Positions 31,431 through 43,324 of a stretch of 64,000 nt of DNA are shown in pieces; the stretch's first letter is position 1, and each line of letters opens with the position of its first letter. Below the pieces are notes generated by a model. That model was not told where the DNA came from and made no database searches. It saw nothing but the letters and a program-made list of their open reading frames with translations. This DNA comes from Litsea cubeba (taxonomy: Eukaryota; Streptophyta; Magnoliopsida; Laurales; Lauraceae): assembly GCA_012931725.1 (NCBI GenBank), contig CM022949.1, positions 54,506,424-54,570,423 on the forward strand. Reading direction: 5' to 3'. Made by a program: the position numbers and the translations under genes.

Positions 31431-32325
31431 TGTAAGTACATGAAAATTCACAGACCGAGGGGTAGTGATTTTGAGACTCACAAGAATAAAAGGATGGAAC
31501 TGGAGCTCTTTGGGAAGAACTGCTGCCTGCCTGAAACCTAAAGGGGGAGGAAGAAGAAAGTCAGAGGACCCTAGGTGTGGGCAGCGCAGGGCTCTCCGAT
31601 GCCTAAGTTAGTGTGGGAACTAAGCAAAGGTTGGGGAATGAGTTGGGGAGGAGATGGCATACCATCATGGTGGTGTATTGGCCCCTTTACTTGTTGAAGG
31701 CTTCTGAATATTTATAGAGGGAGAAAGCCGACTTTGGGGGAGGCACTTGAGAAGTTGTCCCATCGTAGCCCACTTGTCATTACTTATAGTCATTATTAAT
31801 TGTAGTCTCATCACAGCCCACTCTGTCCCATCAGGCCATACCCTAATGCATGGGCGGTGCAGCTGTATCGGGGTTTGGGCGGTGCCCTTATCCCGACATA
31901 CGTTTTGTCACGTGGCTGTCAGTGCATAAAGAGACACCTGTTGCCGAGACCGAAACCAATATCTTCCGCCGAAATGGGACACACAACCGCGACCAGCCGA
32001 GACCAGTCAGGGACAGGCACATGGTTTAGAAATTGATAAAGAAAGGCACAGCACAAAAACCGATGCATAAAAAATCATAAAGATACAAACTTGCTTTTTG
32101 AGTTCTTTAATAATATTCTCAACAAAAGTTCTCTCATGCTCAGACTCATGAGTTCTATGAGGCCAAAATGCCGAGATGGGACTCGTTACTGGCGCGCGGC
32201 CGAGATCAAGGTGCCGAGATGGGACTCATGTTGCTATCGAGATCAAAGTGCCGAGACGGGACTCGTGTTACTACCGAGACGGGGCTTATATGTACCGAGG
32301 TCGAGATCCGGTTATCCCCCACACA
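31431..32325 (-). mobile_element. solo LTR related to the Tat-2 LTR, with perfect target duplication
   Basis: On the minus strand it starts TGTGTGGGGGATAACC and ends CATGTACTTACA. Flanks 31426-31430 and 32326-32330 are both GTAAG. TATAAATA on the minus strand lies at 31709-31716. It shares GGGCAGCGCAGGGCTCTCC with the truncated Tat-2 LTR. No internal sequence adjoins it, so it formed by LTR-LTR recombination. A short tandem repeat (CCGAGATGGGACTCGT, about 40-bp period) lies at 32165-32285. Confidence 0.88.
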
Positions 32326-32330
32326 GTAAG

Positions 32331-33521
32331 AGAAGAAGAAGCAGGAAAAGACTCGCTTCCATGGAAAATGAAAAATCACAGAAAATGATTGACTCAAGTT
32401 ATGGAATCATCGAGAATGGATCCGGAATTTTAAAATAAAAAAAAATGATGCAAATTACATAAAAATTGGAGATCAGGAGACTAGGGACAAATGGGAAAAT
32501 ATAGACGTCCGATGCGGATACTACACTCCAGGTCAAGATTTTCAAATTTCACAAAGACAATGAAAGATACCCAAGTTGGGCACATGCATGTACCTCTGGC
32601 CCCGAAAACTCAAGAAATTCACACTATGTAATCTTTTTCCGGGGCGTGGAGCGATTTACCCCCTCAGGAGTATTGAATGACAGCTTTAATGGGGTAATAT
32701 CTCCCTCAATATAAATTGGATCAGAGTGATCTTGGAGTCCACGGACAATTACTCAAAAAGACCTTTCTAATGATATATTGAGAGCAAAAATTTGATGGAT
32801 GGATCCAGAGTTTATGATCATTTGAAAATCGTAAGGAAATGCAAAAAATGCAAAAAAAAAAAAAAAAGAGTTGGACTTGGCATAGGAGGCACTTCCCCAT
32901 GCCCAAGGTAACTATCTACCTGGCGAGTGAGAAATGTCCCCCCACCTAAGGAAAGGCTAAAGTCTGGTGAAGAACCCATTTTTATCTTGCATAGAATCTC
33001 AATAGAAAGCTTTGGGAGCCCATATCATTCTAAGTACATCTTGGATCGAGGGAAATTTGGGCTCTGCATATATCTTCTTGAGAAGAGCGAACGATACATA
33101 GAGCATCAAAATCCGACGGTTAGATAAGAAGTTACAATAATTTATAATTTAGCAAATGAGAACGTGGCGAGGAGGAACCCTCTACTTACTGAGTAGTGGG
33201 GACTGCACCCTTCTTGCTAATGGTGAGAAGTGTTCCTCTACTCACAAGTGTTGGAAAGAATCTCCCTACTCACCAAGGAGGAGAACATCCATTTTTCCAA
33301 GTGATTTTCAACATGAACCAAGACCTGGTGAAACACACATGTCATCCTCGCCGAGTAATGCATCAGTCAACATCAAGTACCTATATCACGTTTGATCCTA
33401 CTTCAGTTTGGATGATCCTTGACTTTACAGATATCTACTCAAAATTTTTTTTTCAAGCGGTATATAGAACATCAAAGTCCGACAGTATGATCAGAAGTTG
33501 CAGTAGTTTAAAGTTCATGGA
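32331..33521. other. unidentified repeat, probably old LTR sequence
   Basis: No protein similarity seen. Two diverged copies of a segment with the ATCAAARTCCGACRGT core and an AGAAGTTRCARTARTTTA-like end lie at about 33085-33147 and 33455-33526. A stretch at 33267-33330 (CACCAAGGAGGAGAACATCC) recurs at 53160-53215. It looks like a degraded repetitive element of unknown family. Confidence 0.45.
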
Positions 33522-33526
33522 ATGAG

Positions 33527-34441
33527 TGTTAGGTTTTTGTTTATCGGCTAATTTATGGGTTAGACAAAACTCTGGATCTTTTTAGTTGTATCATTTATTT
33601 AGAAAAGGACTCTGAAGATGAACGACTAGAAGGACTCAGAAGAAGAAAGCTGAAAGAAATTAGAAGAGCTGAAATTTCGGATCAACCAAAATGGGGTCCG
33701 CTAGAGGTACCAGATCATCCGCTCGAGCGAACATGAGAAAGAATGCCCAGTCGCCTGACAGAGTTGTAAATGTACTGAAACAGAACCTCATCCGTTCGAG
33801 CGGATGAAGGGTCCGCTTGAGCGGACATGGCGGCAGAGTCCCAGGAAAAATTAGAAACAGCTTTTCTAATTGTGCATAAACTGATTGTTTTAATCCTAAT
33901 CAAGTTAGCTAGCTTTAAGCACGACCTAAGGGCTATTTAAAGGACTCAATGGCTATTCTAAACATACACCTCACCTCTCAAAGTTCTGAATTAGAGATTT
34001 TAATTGAGAGAATTATTCTCTAGAGATTTCTTAAGAAGTTGTGCTGCCAAGTTCTCTAGAGCCAGTTTCTTCTACATCCTTTGTAGAAGATTGTCCTCCT
34101 GTGTAGAAGATCTGAGGAGTCAAGTGCTGGATTGAGTCTGTTGCAATCAACGGTGTGAAGTTGTTGAAGCGTGAAGCGACACAAGGTAACTTAAGTCCTT
34201 AGGTAGGGGATATCTGGGAATGAAATCTGAGTTTCTTGTAATTGCGAGATTCTTAGTACTTGATTATTGATCCAGGTCGGATTGATGGTTTTTTACCCGG
34301 TTAGGGTTTTCCACCTAAAATTGTTGTCATTGTGGTGTGTGCTTGAGTTTTATTTCCGCTGCATAGTTATTATTATTTTTGCATACTTTTATCTGATTAT
34401 TTGAGTAGACCAATCTAGAGATCGCGGACCCTAAACTTTCA
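33527..34441 (+). repeat. 5' LTR of the copia element
   Basis: TGTTAGGTTTTTG to TTTCA, 915 bp, colinear with the LTR at 51964-52877. It contains CTCGAG-type palindromes at 33719-33830. The left flank is ATGAG. Confidence 0.9.
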
Positions 34442-34443
34442 AT

Positions 34444-34454
34444 TGGTATCAGAG
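34444..34454 (+). other. primer-binding site of the copia element
   Basis: TGGTATCAGAG, complementary to the 3' end of initiator tRNA-Met, two bases after the LTR. Confidence 0.92.
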
Positions 34455-34729
34455 TAGGGTTACACTAATTTGTTGTGTTTGATCTAAAGAGATTTTTATA
34501 AAGATGCTCAATAGAGAAGGGGCATCAACTTCCAAGCCTCCTTTATTTGATGGTTCTAATTATCCATATTGGAAGCAAAGGATGATTGGATTCCTTAAAT
34601 CCATTGATAATGTGTGGGATATTATTGAGGAGGGCTACTCCATACCAACAATTGTGGTTAATGGGCGAACTGTTTCTAAACCTAAAGCCCAACGGACTAA
34701 GGATGAGAAGCATACCTCCAATTGTAATA

Positions 34730-34734
34730 ATAAG
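34730..34734 (+). repeat. target-site duplication ATAAG (left)
   Basis: Identical to 38551-38555 on the other side of the solo LTR. Confidence 0.93.
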
Positions 34735-36224
34735 TGTAAGATCCCGACCCCAGTCCTTTTGTTTAGCATTGTTTTAATCGTGGTTTAACTTGTTAAGTGA
34801 GATTTGATTTAGTTTGACCGCGTTTTTGAGTTTGACTAGATTTTTCCTTAGTCTTTGAGATTTTTGTAGACCGTCGACTTTGGTTTGACCCGGTCTTTAT
34901 GATATGTATTTTTATGAGAAATTACTTTTCATTTCTAAAAACTCTGGATTTGACATATTTCGACTCATTTGATGAAGTTTAACAACTTTCATGTTTTGAC
35001 CATTTTGATTTGGTACTCAGAAATCACGTTTTTCGAGGAAAAGGGCAAAACTGACTGTTCACCCTAAATCTGTCCATGAATTTCGAAAATTTCAGAAATT
35101 GGGGAAAATATACTTTTCGGAAACTAGATATTTCGCTGACCGTTTTTGTCTTCTTCGTCGTTTTCATTCGGGACCCGCAAACATTAGTTTCAGCTTTGGT
35201 AAGTTTGGGGCCCATGGGGCCCAGCCCATTTGTTCTATAAAACCACCATTGGGTCTCTTCTCTTCTCCCATTCTCTCATTTCCTGCAACAAGAGGGGGGT
35301 TAGGGTTTCTCCCAGCCCCCTTTCTCTCTCCTCATGCATCTCTAGTTCCTTGATGCTAAAGGGAGATTTGATCTTCCCATCTTCTTCCTCCCTCTCCAAG
35401 CTTCCTAAGGAACCCATTTGCAAGAGATTTGAGCTATGAGAGACCCCCTTTCCATGCATTTCTTCTTGGTTTGAGCTTTTATAAGGTGAGCAATGGATTT
35501 CTTTCTCCAAATCTTGGTCTTCCAAACCATTTTGAAAGGTTTTATCATTTATGCAATGGGTTTTCATGGAGATTTACAATGGATTGAATTTTTAGGGTTT
35601 CTCTTGAGCTATTTTGGGAATTTGGTAATTTTGGAGCTTGAGGCCATAGGAGGACCTTCATGGAGTGTTTTGTATCTTCCCTTGTCTAAGGCAAGTAGAT
35701 TCTACAATTAGTATGATGATTCTCTTATTTAGTTCCCTTTCATGAATTTTGCTTCTTATGTGTTAATCTTTTTTTATTATGGTTTTACTTTCATCAAATG
35801 AACCAATGTTGTGTGGATTTCCATTTATGTATGGTCTTGCAATGTGTTGGAAGTGGCTTTCATCTTGGTTATGTAGAAAAAACTTGATTTCCTTGTATTA
35901 GGAGTTGGGTTTAAAGAAATGGGGAGAAACTTTGTTTTAAAAAGTGATTGTTTGGTTAATTGGATTTGATTAAGGATGGTGGTTTTGATGAGTTTGGAAG
36001 GACAAGGAAGGGCCCAACAATTTATGGAAATTAGTATGAAAAGAAAAAGGAATCAAAAGAATCAAGAAAAGAGGGAAAAAAATTGCAAAAACATGCACTC
36101 GGGCTGGACTGGGCAGGCCCAGTCCGCTCGAGCGACCCACTGGGTCGCTCGAGCGACCCAGCTTCTGTCTTGGTCCGCTCGAGCGAGCCCAGCTCAGTCT
36201 GGGCTCGGGTTTGGGCCGAGTTTG

Positions 36225-36660
36225 GATTGTTTGTGGGCCGGATTGTTTGGGGCTTTCTTGGGCCTGTTCAAGGCCAGTTTTGGGCTGTTTTAAAAACTGT
36301 TTATTGGGCCATTCAAAGTTTAGTTTTGGGCTGTTTCAAAATTTGTTTTTGTGGGCCTGTTTGAAGTTAGTTTGGGCTGTTTTTAAGAATCGTTTTGTAG
36401 GCCATTTAAGGATTTGTTTTGGACTGTTTTTAAATCTGTTTCGTGGGCTTGGTTAAGGTTCATTTTTAGGATGTTTTAAAAATCAGTTTTGTGGGCCATT
36501 CAAGTTTGGTTTTGGGCCGTTTTAAGGTTTGTATTATGGGCCATCTTAAGATTAGTCTTGGGCTGTTTTGAAAACTTGTTTTGTGGGCCATTTAAGAGTA
36601 GTTTTTGGACTGTCATTTGGGACTGTTTTGGACTCGGTTTAAGGCCAACTATGGGCCTGT
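36225..36660 (+). repeat. tandem array in the solo LTR, about 57-bp unit
   Basis: Seven or so imperfect units with TTTTGGGCTGTTTTAAAA and TTTTGTGGGCCATTTAAG. Confidence 0.85.
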
Positions 36661-37181
36661 TTTAATGAGATTTGAGATTATTTGTGATACTTGGAAATTT
36701 GTGAAATGGGAATGATGTGAGAATGAGTGCATGTGAAATTACCCGGGAACCGTTCGGGTCTTAATGCGCACTTATCATTTAAATATTATGGATTTTCATT
36801 GGCATCAAACGCACTTTTTATTAATTAATGTTTAAAGGTTAAATGTGCATTGAGATGATTCCTTGGTAAGTCATTAAGTCATTCTCCACTGTCCATTCCA
36901 TTTCAAGTCAGAAAAATGTATTTGTATTTGTATTTGAATTTGTATTTGTTTTCTTTGGTGAACTAACTTAAATAGCATCGATGATTTGTTATAAAATCAT
37001 GTGTCTTCCCATGTTCGAAAGGGTTGATCGTATGATTTTATACAAATCACCTTGATGCGTATTTGAACGGTTTACCAGAGATATTCGTATGTTTTCTCCG
37101 ATTCGATTTGAAAAGAGATTGAGTATGTTCGTTACATTCGGGATTTCTTCGATAAGACTATTGTTTTGACAACACTAGTAT

Positions 37182-37330
37182 TTGAAAATAAAAACCTCGA
37201 AGCAAGACGGGGCCAGAGCTATGTGGTGCGAGCCCATGAGCCAAAGAGGCTATGATTCCGAAAACAAAACCCCGAGGCAAGACGGGGCCAGAGCTATGTG
37301 GTGTGAGCCCCTGAGCCAAAGGGATTAGTA
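37182..37330 (+). repeat. tandem duplication, about 75-78 bp
   Basis: Two copies containing GCAAGACGGGGCCAGAGCTA and TGAGCCAAAG. A second local duplication (CCGGTCCCATTTGTATGGCT) is at 37489-37558. Confidence 0.9.
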
Positions 37331-39946
37331 TTATGTTAGATTTGTGTCTGTTTGAGTTTGAAAACTAAAGGCACCACTAGGCTTAGGTCACCTTGTCGGG
37401 CTGATCACCCGGCTTGGGATCTTTACTCTGTCCGCCAGCTGCAGCTTGGATTCTGTCTGTACCTACCATGGCAACGGTAACTATCTGCCGGTCCCATTTG
37501 TATGGCTACGGTTCTGATTTCTGATTTGCCGGTCCCATTTGTATGGCTACGGTTCTGATCCCATTTTTAGTACCACTTTCAGTGGCTACGCTCTGTTTGC
37601 TCTTATTACTTCGGTAATAGGAGGATTTAGCTATTTGTGGTTGCCAGTGTTTTATCTGTATATTGCTTTAGTTTGTGATTCTCGTTGGTTATATTTTTAT
37701 GCTCAGATTTGTTTAATGTTTACGATATCGATCTTTATCATATTGTCGCTATTATTCAGGACTTGAAATGTATTTCCGACGATTAAATGTTTGATGCAGG
37801 CTTTTATCTTTTCGAGATGTTCGTACATCTGATATTGCTCTTTTACTCGTTTTGACATTTATGTTCGGTCTTTCGATCGTTTAGCATGCTTTATTGCCAT
37901 TATTGTTTAGACTCTTCATTTGGTTTTACGATGATTTTGTCAGGTTTTATGTATGTTCCTTTTGTTCATATTATTTGTTTATTTGCTTGCCAGACCGTCG
38001 TGTCTGACCCTTTTTGTTTGGTGCCAGTTTCTTCTCTTTTCTGGTTTTTAGGTGTTTGATCAGAGGAGGCGGATGGGACCGCCGGTCTGACGTGAGAGGC
38101 TGCCAATTGATATCATCTAGATGTCAAGTTTGGCACCGGAGTTCGTATCAAATATTGAGGGTAGTATTCTGTTTAATTGGTTATATTTGTATGGCTATGT
38201 TAGCCTTTTTCTTTGGGTTTGTAATTAAGACATCTGTTAATTGTAACTTGAATATGTGGGAAATAATAGATTTGTTACTACCAGCTCAGTGTGCTCTGAT
38301 GTATGATTTATGCCAGTCTGTTTATCGATGGCTTTGTAATATTGGTTGCGTGCGACACGGAACCCGATGGCCACGGATTCCGAGTCGTAACACCATGTTT
38401 AGCTTCCGCGAAAATATACTCTGATGGTGTTGGCATGTGATTATCCTCATTCACGCGGATCTTGGGAACTATAACAAAAAGTTTCAAATTATTCCAAAAT
38501 TTCGCACCCCGAGATCGGTTCGCTGCAGGTCCCGGTTTCGGGGCGTGACAATAAGGCTGTGAATATCATATACAATGGAGTGTCTGCTGATGAGTTCCGT
38601 AGGATCTCCACTTGCAAAGCTGCAAAAGAAGCATGGGAAGTCTTACAGACAGTATATGAGGGTATAGACACGGTGAATCAAGCAAAATTACAAAGGCTGA
38701 CTAAAGAATTTGAAACCATCGTGATGGAAGAAGATAAGACATTTGATCAATTTAATGCAAAACTGAATGAGATTGTCAATTCTGTTCTCATTCTGGGTGA
38801 AGAAATACCAGAAAACAAGATTGTCAAAAAAATTCTGAGGTCTCTACCTTCGAAGTTCGATTCTAAAGTTGATGCTATTCAAGAAAACAAGAATCTGGAT
38901 ACTCTCAAAGTAAATAAGCTGGCTGGAAATCTTTAGACATTTGAAGTAAATTGTTTGAATAAAGGTAAAACAAAAGAGAAGGGTATTACTTTGAAAGCCA
39001 TCTCAGAATCAATAAAGAAACATAAAAATAAAACTGAGTCTGACTCTGAATCTGACGCTGAAGTTAATATGGCCGGTTTTATGAAATGCTTCAAGAAATA
39101 ATGAACTCAAAAAAATTGGAAGAATCCCAAATCTGGGAAGAATGATCCTACAAAAGGAACAAAGTATTTTAAATGCCAAAGCTATGGTCATTATGCAAAT
39201 GAATGTGCGAACAAGAAAAATGTACAAAGCAAAAGGTTCTCAACACAACTTGGGATGAAGAATCTTCGAAAGAAGAAAGAGATCATAATCCTTCAGATAA
39301 AGGGAAGGGCAAGTTTGTGGTGTTCATTGCTGCGTCTGTGTCTGACAATGATACTGATGAAGATATAAATGAAGAAATGGTAGATTCATATAAAGATTGA
39401 GAAAAGTTGTACCATGATACCTGTGTTGATTGTGTCAAGATGACTAAGTTTGGTAACAAGATCACTATCAAGTTTAAGGCTGATCAAGAAGAAAATGTTG
39501 CACTGAAGATTGAATTAGAGCAAGCGCTTAAACAGGTTCATCTCTTGAAAAGTCAGAAAAACTGTTTGGCTGAAGATTTGACTATTGACGGTCAAAAGTG
39601 GAGAAGGCTGAAATAGAAGTAGTGAGTCTGAAGAATGAGATAGTATTGCTAAAAGCTCAAAATCAAGACCTGCAAGGAAGACTGAAGATCACTTTATCTG
39701 AGCTAGAAATTAATAAAACAAGCTTCTCTAAACAAGATGAACAATAGATAAAAAATGCTTACTAACATCTTATGCAGTCAGAAGTCTAATTTTGACAGAA
39801 GCGGTCTTGGTTTTGATTATGGTGCAACCACTTCGGGTACTAAAGGTAAAACAATTTTTGTTTCAAGCTTTGCAAATACTACATCACATATTGCACTTTC
39901 AAATAATGTGTCGAGTAGTTTCAAGAAAAAAAATGTGTCACGCAAT

Positions 39947-39951
39947 GCACG
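39947..39951 (+). repeat. target-site duplication of the chromovirus (left, GCACG)
   Basis: The right copy at 51419-51423 reads GCATG. The single difference is a CpG-to-TpG change. Confidence 0.85.
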
Positions 39952-42900
39952 TGTAAGACCCCGACCCGAGAGACCTCAATTAGTGTTAATTAAGTTGTGT
40001 CTTAGCTATTAGTGTGTTTAGTAGATTTGGACATAGTTGGGTTAGAATAGCTTTTATAATAGCTTTGGGGAATTTTTAGAGCCTTCTTATTTGTGGGACC
40101 CTTTGGGGGTTCTTGTTATGGAATTGTGTGAGCTTGGGGGTTTAATCATGATTTTCTAAAATTATGTTTTTAATCCCGTTTGAGTTATCTTATTCTCTAC
40201 AACTTTCGTGTTGACCTCATTCTCATTCGAAGGCCCGAAACTCAACTTTTCTCAATTTGAGGGCAAAACAGTCTTTTTACCCAAAATCTGGACACGATTT
40301 TCAATGTCACTAAAACTTGTGAAACATACAGTTTTTGGAGACTAGATATTTCGTCGAGCAACTTTGTCTTCTTCGTCGAAGTCAATTGAGGTCCCGAGAT
40401 GCATGTTTTTAGCCCGACGAATGTTTTAAGTTGTGGGACCCACTTCACTCTTTGCATATATAGAGAACCCACCTTCCTCATTCCATTTTCTTGCCCTAAT
40501 TCCTGCACAAGAGAAGCTCCAGCAGCAACCACCTTTCTCTATTTTTCTCCTTATTTTCTTCCTCACAAATCATCATCAAAGCTTGCTAAAATCGTGATGG
40601 AAGCTTCACAAATCTTTCTCCCCATGTCAAGAGCTTTCATTTGGTACCCTTTTTTAGGGGATTCATAGACCTTGAATTCGTTCTTGGGCTAGCCTTGCTT
40701 ATTTGAAGACCTTCTAGGTAAGAACTCCTTTCCATCTCCTAGGTTCTTGTTTGTTGAGTCTTAAAGAAGCTCCACTTTCATTATTGGGAGTTTTCCCTTT
40801 GTTTTGATTTGATTTTGATATTCAAGGGTTGGATTTGGGGGTTTTTGTGTAGGTGTTTGATTTTGAGCTTAAAAGGTGATTAGAGCTTAAGTTGCTAGCT
40901 TTGGACCCATGGCAAGTGGATGAATTAATGCATTTAATGTGAAAATCAGATTTATGCATTTTCTTAATTTTCTCATTTATGATTAGATTTGCTTAAATCA
41001 TGATTTAGACTTGTCTTCTATTGTTTTCAAATGCACCTATTAATGTGTCTTTCTATCTTTTGCAAATGTGCATAGCTCTATGTCAAATTTGAATGGCTTA
41101 TGTTATATTGGTTTCCAAGTGATTTGAATGGATGGAAAAGGAAGTGTGGGGTGAATGTTTTGGAGATTCAAATGGTGGAATTGAAGTGTGGAGAATGGGG
41201 ATTTTAATGTAGAAATGGTGGAGTTTTAACTCAATATTGTATAGGGATCTGGCCCTTAAAAATGAGAAAAGTTGGAGGAAGGAAGGACTGAAAATCTGCT
41301 TCAGAAATGCTGTATTCGCCACTGTCGGTCAGCTTGTCGGTTGACTGACATCCAACCGACAGCGAGCTGACAGCTCTCAGTCCCATTTCCAGAGAGCTCC
41401 AAATTTCTGAAACTTTCTGATGCAGAGGTGTCGGCTAACCGACAGGTGACCGACACCAGTTCGGTCCCAATTCCAGAAAGCTGCAATCAGCCAGAATTTC
41501 TGTGGGTCAGCTGTCGGCTGCCCGATATTCTCATGTCGGTCGACCGATATCCAACCAACAGACTCTCGACTCCATTTCCAGAGAGCTGCATTTTTTTTTC
41601 CACAAATTCTGATACTGTAGCGTCGGCTGACCGACGGAACCCTGCCGGCTGACCGACATAGCCCTGTCGGCTGACCGACATCCGCCGAAGAGCTAACCGA
41701 TGGTCAATTTCTTCCTGGTTTCTTTTGGAGAAATATATGGAACTATACTGTAGAAAAACCCTCATCACCCTAATCTGGTTAAAGGTCTTGTAGACTTGTC
41801 GATGTGCTTAAGGTCCCGGGTTGTCTCTAATTCCTATCGAGTACCAAATAAATATTAAATTGACAAACGAGACCCTATCTACATTGATTCAGTTCTTGGA
41901 CCTTCAACACTTAGCTAGGAGAATATTGGAAATCCATTCATGTTTATCTTGACCCGATTTTTTTTATTATGCCTTTAAAACATCATATCTTATGATTTTA
42001 ACTTGTCCCGAAAGTATTGGAAAGTGTATTTAGCTTTTGTTAACCTGTATATGTCCGACCCGATATGAATGGGTATTTGTGCCTATGAGCACCCTATTTC
42101 GTTTTTATGCATATGATTGATTCCCGCATTTGACCTATGAGTCGGCACCACTAAGCTTGGACAACCTTGTCGGTTTGATCCACCGACTTGGAGATCCCTC
42201 CCCTCCTGTTAGTCAGCTGCAGTCTGGAATCCGTAGAGTATTTACCCGGTTCGCTACTGTGGTCCCGCAGAGTATATATATGTATATTATGTTATTTTAT
42301 CATCGTCCCTCCTCACCTTGTGTGACCGAGGTCAATGATCCTGTAGGGTATGTGCTCTCATCACTTTTGTGAGAGAGGATTTAGCTTTGTATGATTGCCA
42401 TCTTGATAGTCTTCTATTCTTGGTACCTTTATTGCTTTATATCGCTCATGTCGTTATTTAATAAATGATGCATTGTCTTTTACGAAATTCATTATTTATA
42501 CAGGTTTTCAATATGTTTTCTAAGGTATCATTATTTCAAATGTATTATCATATCTTTTCTCCTACCTGCCAGACCGTTGTGTCTGATCCATTTATTTAGG
42601 TACTCAGGTTCCGAACCCTTTGCCATTGAGGAGGAGCTCGAGGAGGCGGTCGGCAAACCGCAACATGTGATAGAGTGGCAAGCTGACGATGTCATGTAGA
42701 CATTCGTTGAGGCTTTGAGAACGACACTTTTTGGGAATTGTGTTTACATCTTTTGGATTTATTCTTTTATTATGTATTGGTCTTTGTTGACCATTATTTT
42801 TGGGCCAACTAATCAACTGATCTTTTGTATATACATTTAACCTTATTCTTGGGTAATATACTAATGATCATTGCTCATTCTGATATCTTGTCATATCAAT

Positions 42901-43163
42901 TATAAATCAGTCTTGTTTATGGTATGGAATCGCACTACTATGATTTACTACACGCTTCCGCAATTTTGAATGTGTTTGATATGGTTATATGTTAGAGGAT
43001 ATGTATGGATAATCCGCACCGCGGAACCCTATGGGAAATCACGTGCATGGATAAATGTTTTCTTAAATCCGTGTGCGGATTAGCCAAAGAGATGCACGTG
43101 GCGCGGCATCATCATAATCCCGATCCCCGATTTGGTCCCCTAACCCGGTTCGGGGTCGCGACA
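39952..43163 (+). repeat. 5' LTR of the chromovirus
   Basis: TGTAAGACCCCGACC to TCGCGACA, 3212 bp. It contains the GTCGGTCGACCGAC-like palindrome cluster at 41325-41700 and the CCAGACCGTTGTGTCTGA motif near 42567. It aligns along its length with 48135-51418. Confidence 0.93.
41325..41700. repeat. GTCGGTTGACCGAC palindrome cluster, 5' LTR
   Basis: About ten imperfect palindromes of the type GTCGGYYGACCGACA spread over 375 bp, joined by FIMO-like spacer repeats (CCATTTCCAGAGAGCT). Confidence 0.9.
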
Positions 43164-43166
43164 GAC

Positions 43167-43177
43167 TGGTATCAGAG
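43167..43177 (+). other. primer-binding site of the chromovirus
   Basis: TGGTATCAGAG (initiator tRNA-Met type), three bases after the LTR end. Confidence 0.93.
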
Positions 43178-43324
43178 TGGGACATGTTTCCGGGAATTAA
43201 AAGAAACTTGAATTCTTAAGGACGTGGCGAGGATTCGTTAGACTCTCATTAAATAGGATCATGTGAGCAATGTGTAACCACCCAGTACTTGATTTTTTAT
43301 GCTAACAAATTGTTTTGCAGCGTT

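Larger units (their letters stand above)
34735..38550 (+). mobile_element. solo LTR of a second chromovirus-like family (3.8 kb)
   Basis: Starts TGTAAGATCCCGACCCC, ends GGGGCGTGACA, flanked by perfect ATAAG duplications inside copia gag. It shares blocks with the Tekay-like LTRs (GGCACCACTAGGCTTAGG, CCAGACCGTCGTGTCTGA) but differs elsewhere. It carries CTCGAG palindromes (36126-36190), a 57-bp tandem array (36225-36660), and duplications at 37182-37330 and 37480-37560. Open frames in it are not convincing genes. Confidence 0.92.
34504..39750 (+). pseudogene. copia gag (split by a solo LTR, several stops)
   Basis: Exons of one reading: 34504-34734 and 38551-39750, interrupted by the solo LTR. 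The N-terminus reads PPLFDGSNYPYWKQRM and GFLKSIDNVWDIIEEGY, the DUF4219-like start of copia gag. After the insertion, UBN2-type capsid sequence follows (FRRISTCKAAKEAWEVLQTVYEG). A TAG near 38936 replaces Gln. The zinc knuckle near 39172-39215 reads CQSYGHYANEC, so the second Cys is Tyr. The rest (39407-39750) is Lys/Glu/Leu-rich and coiled-coil-like, as in SIRE gag. Not functional. Confidence 0.88.

Noticed and set aside
31747..32438. Short plus-strand frames
   Set aside because: They fall in the minus-strand solo LTR and its flank, with repeats giving Arg/Asp-rich artefacts.
36083..36364. Frames of 80-105 codons rich in Gly, Leu and Phe
   Set aside because: They read through the 57-bp tandem array of the solo LTR; the pattern is due to the repeat.
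37539..37766. 75-codon hydrophobic frame resembling a membrane peptide
   Set aside because: Lies inside a T-rich part of a solo LTR, has no family similarity and no start context.
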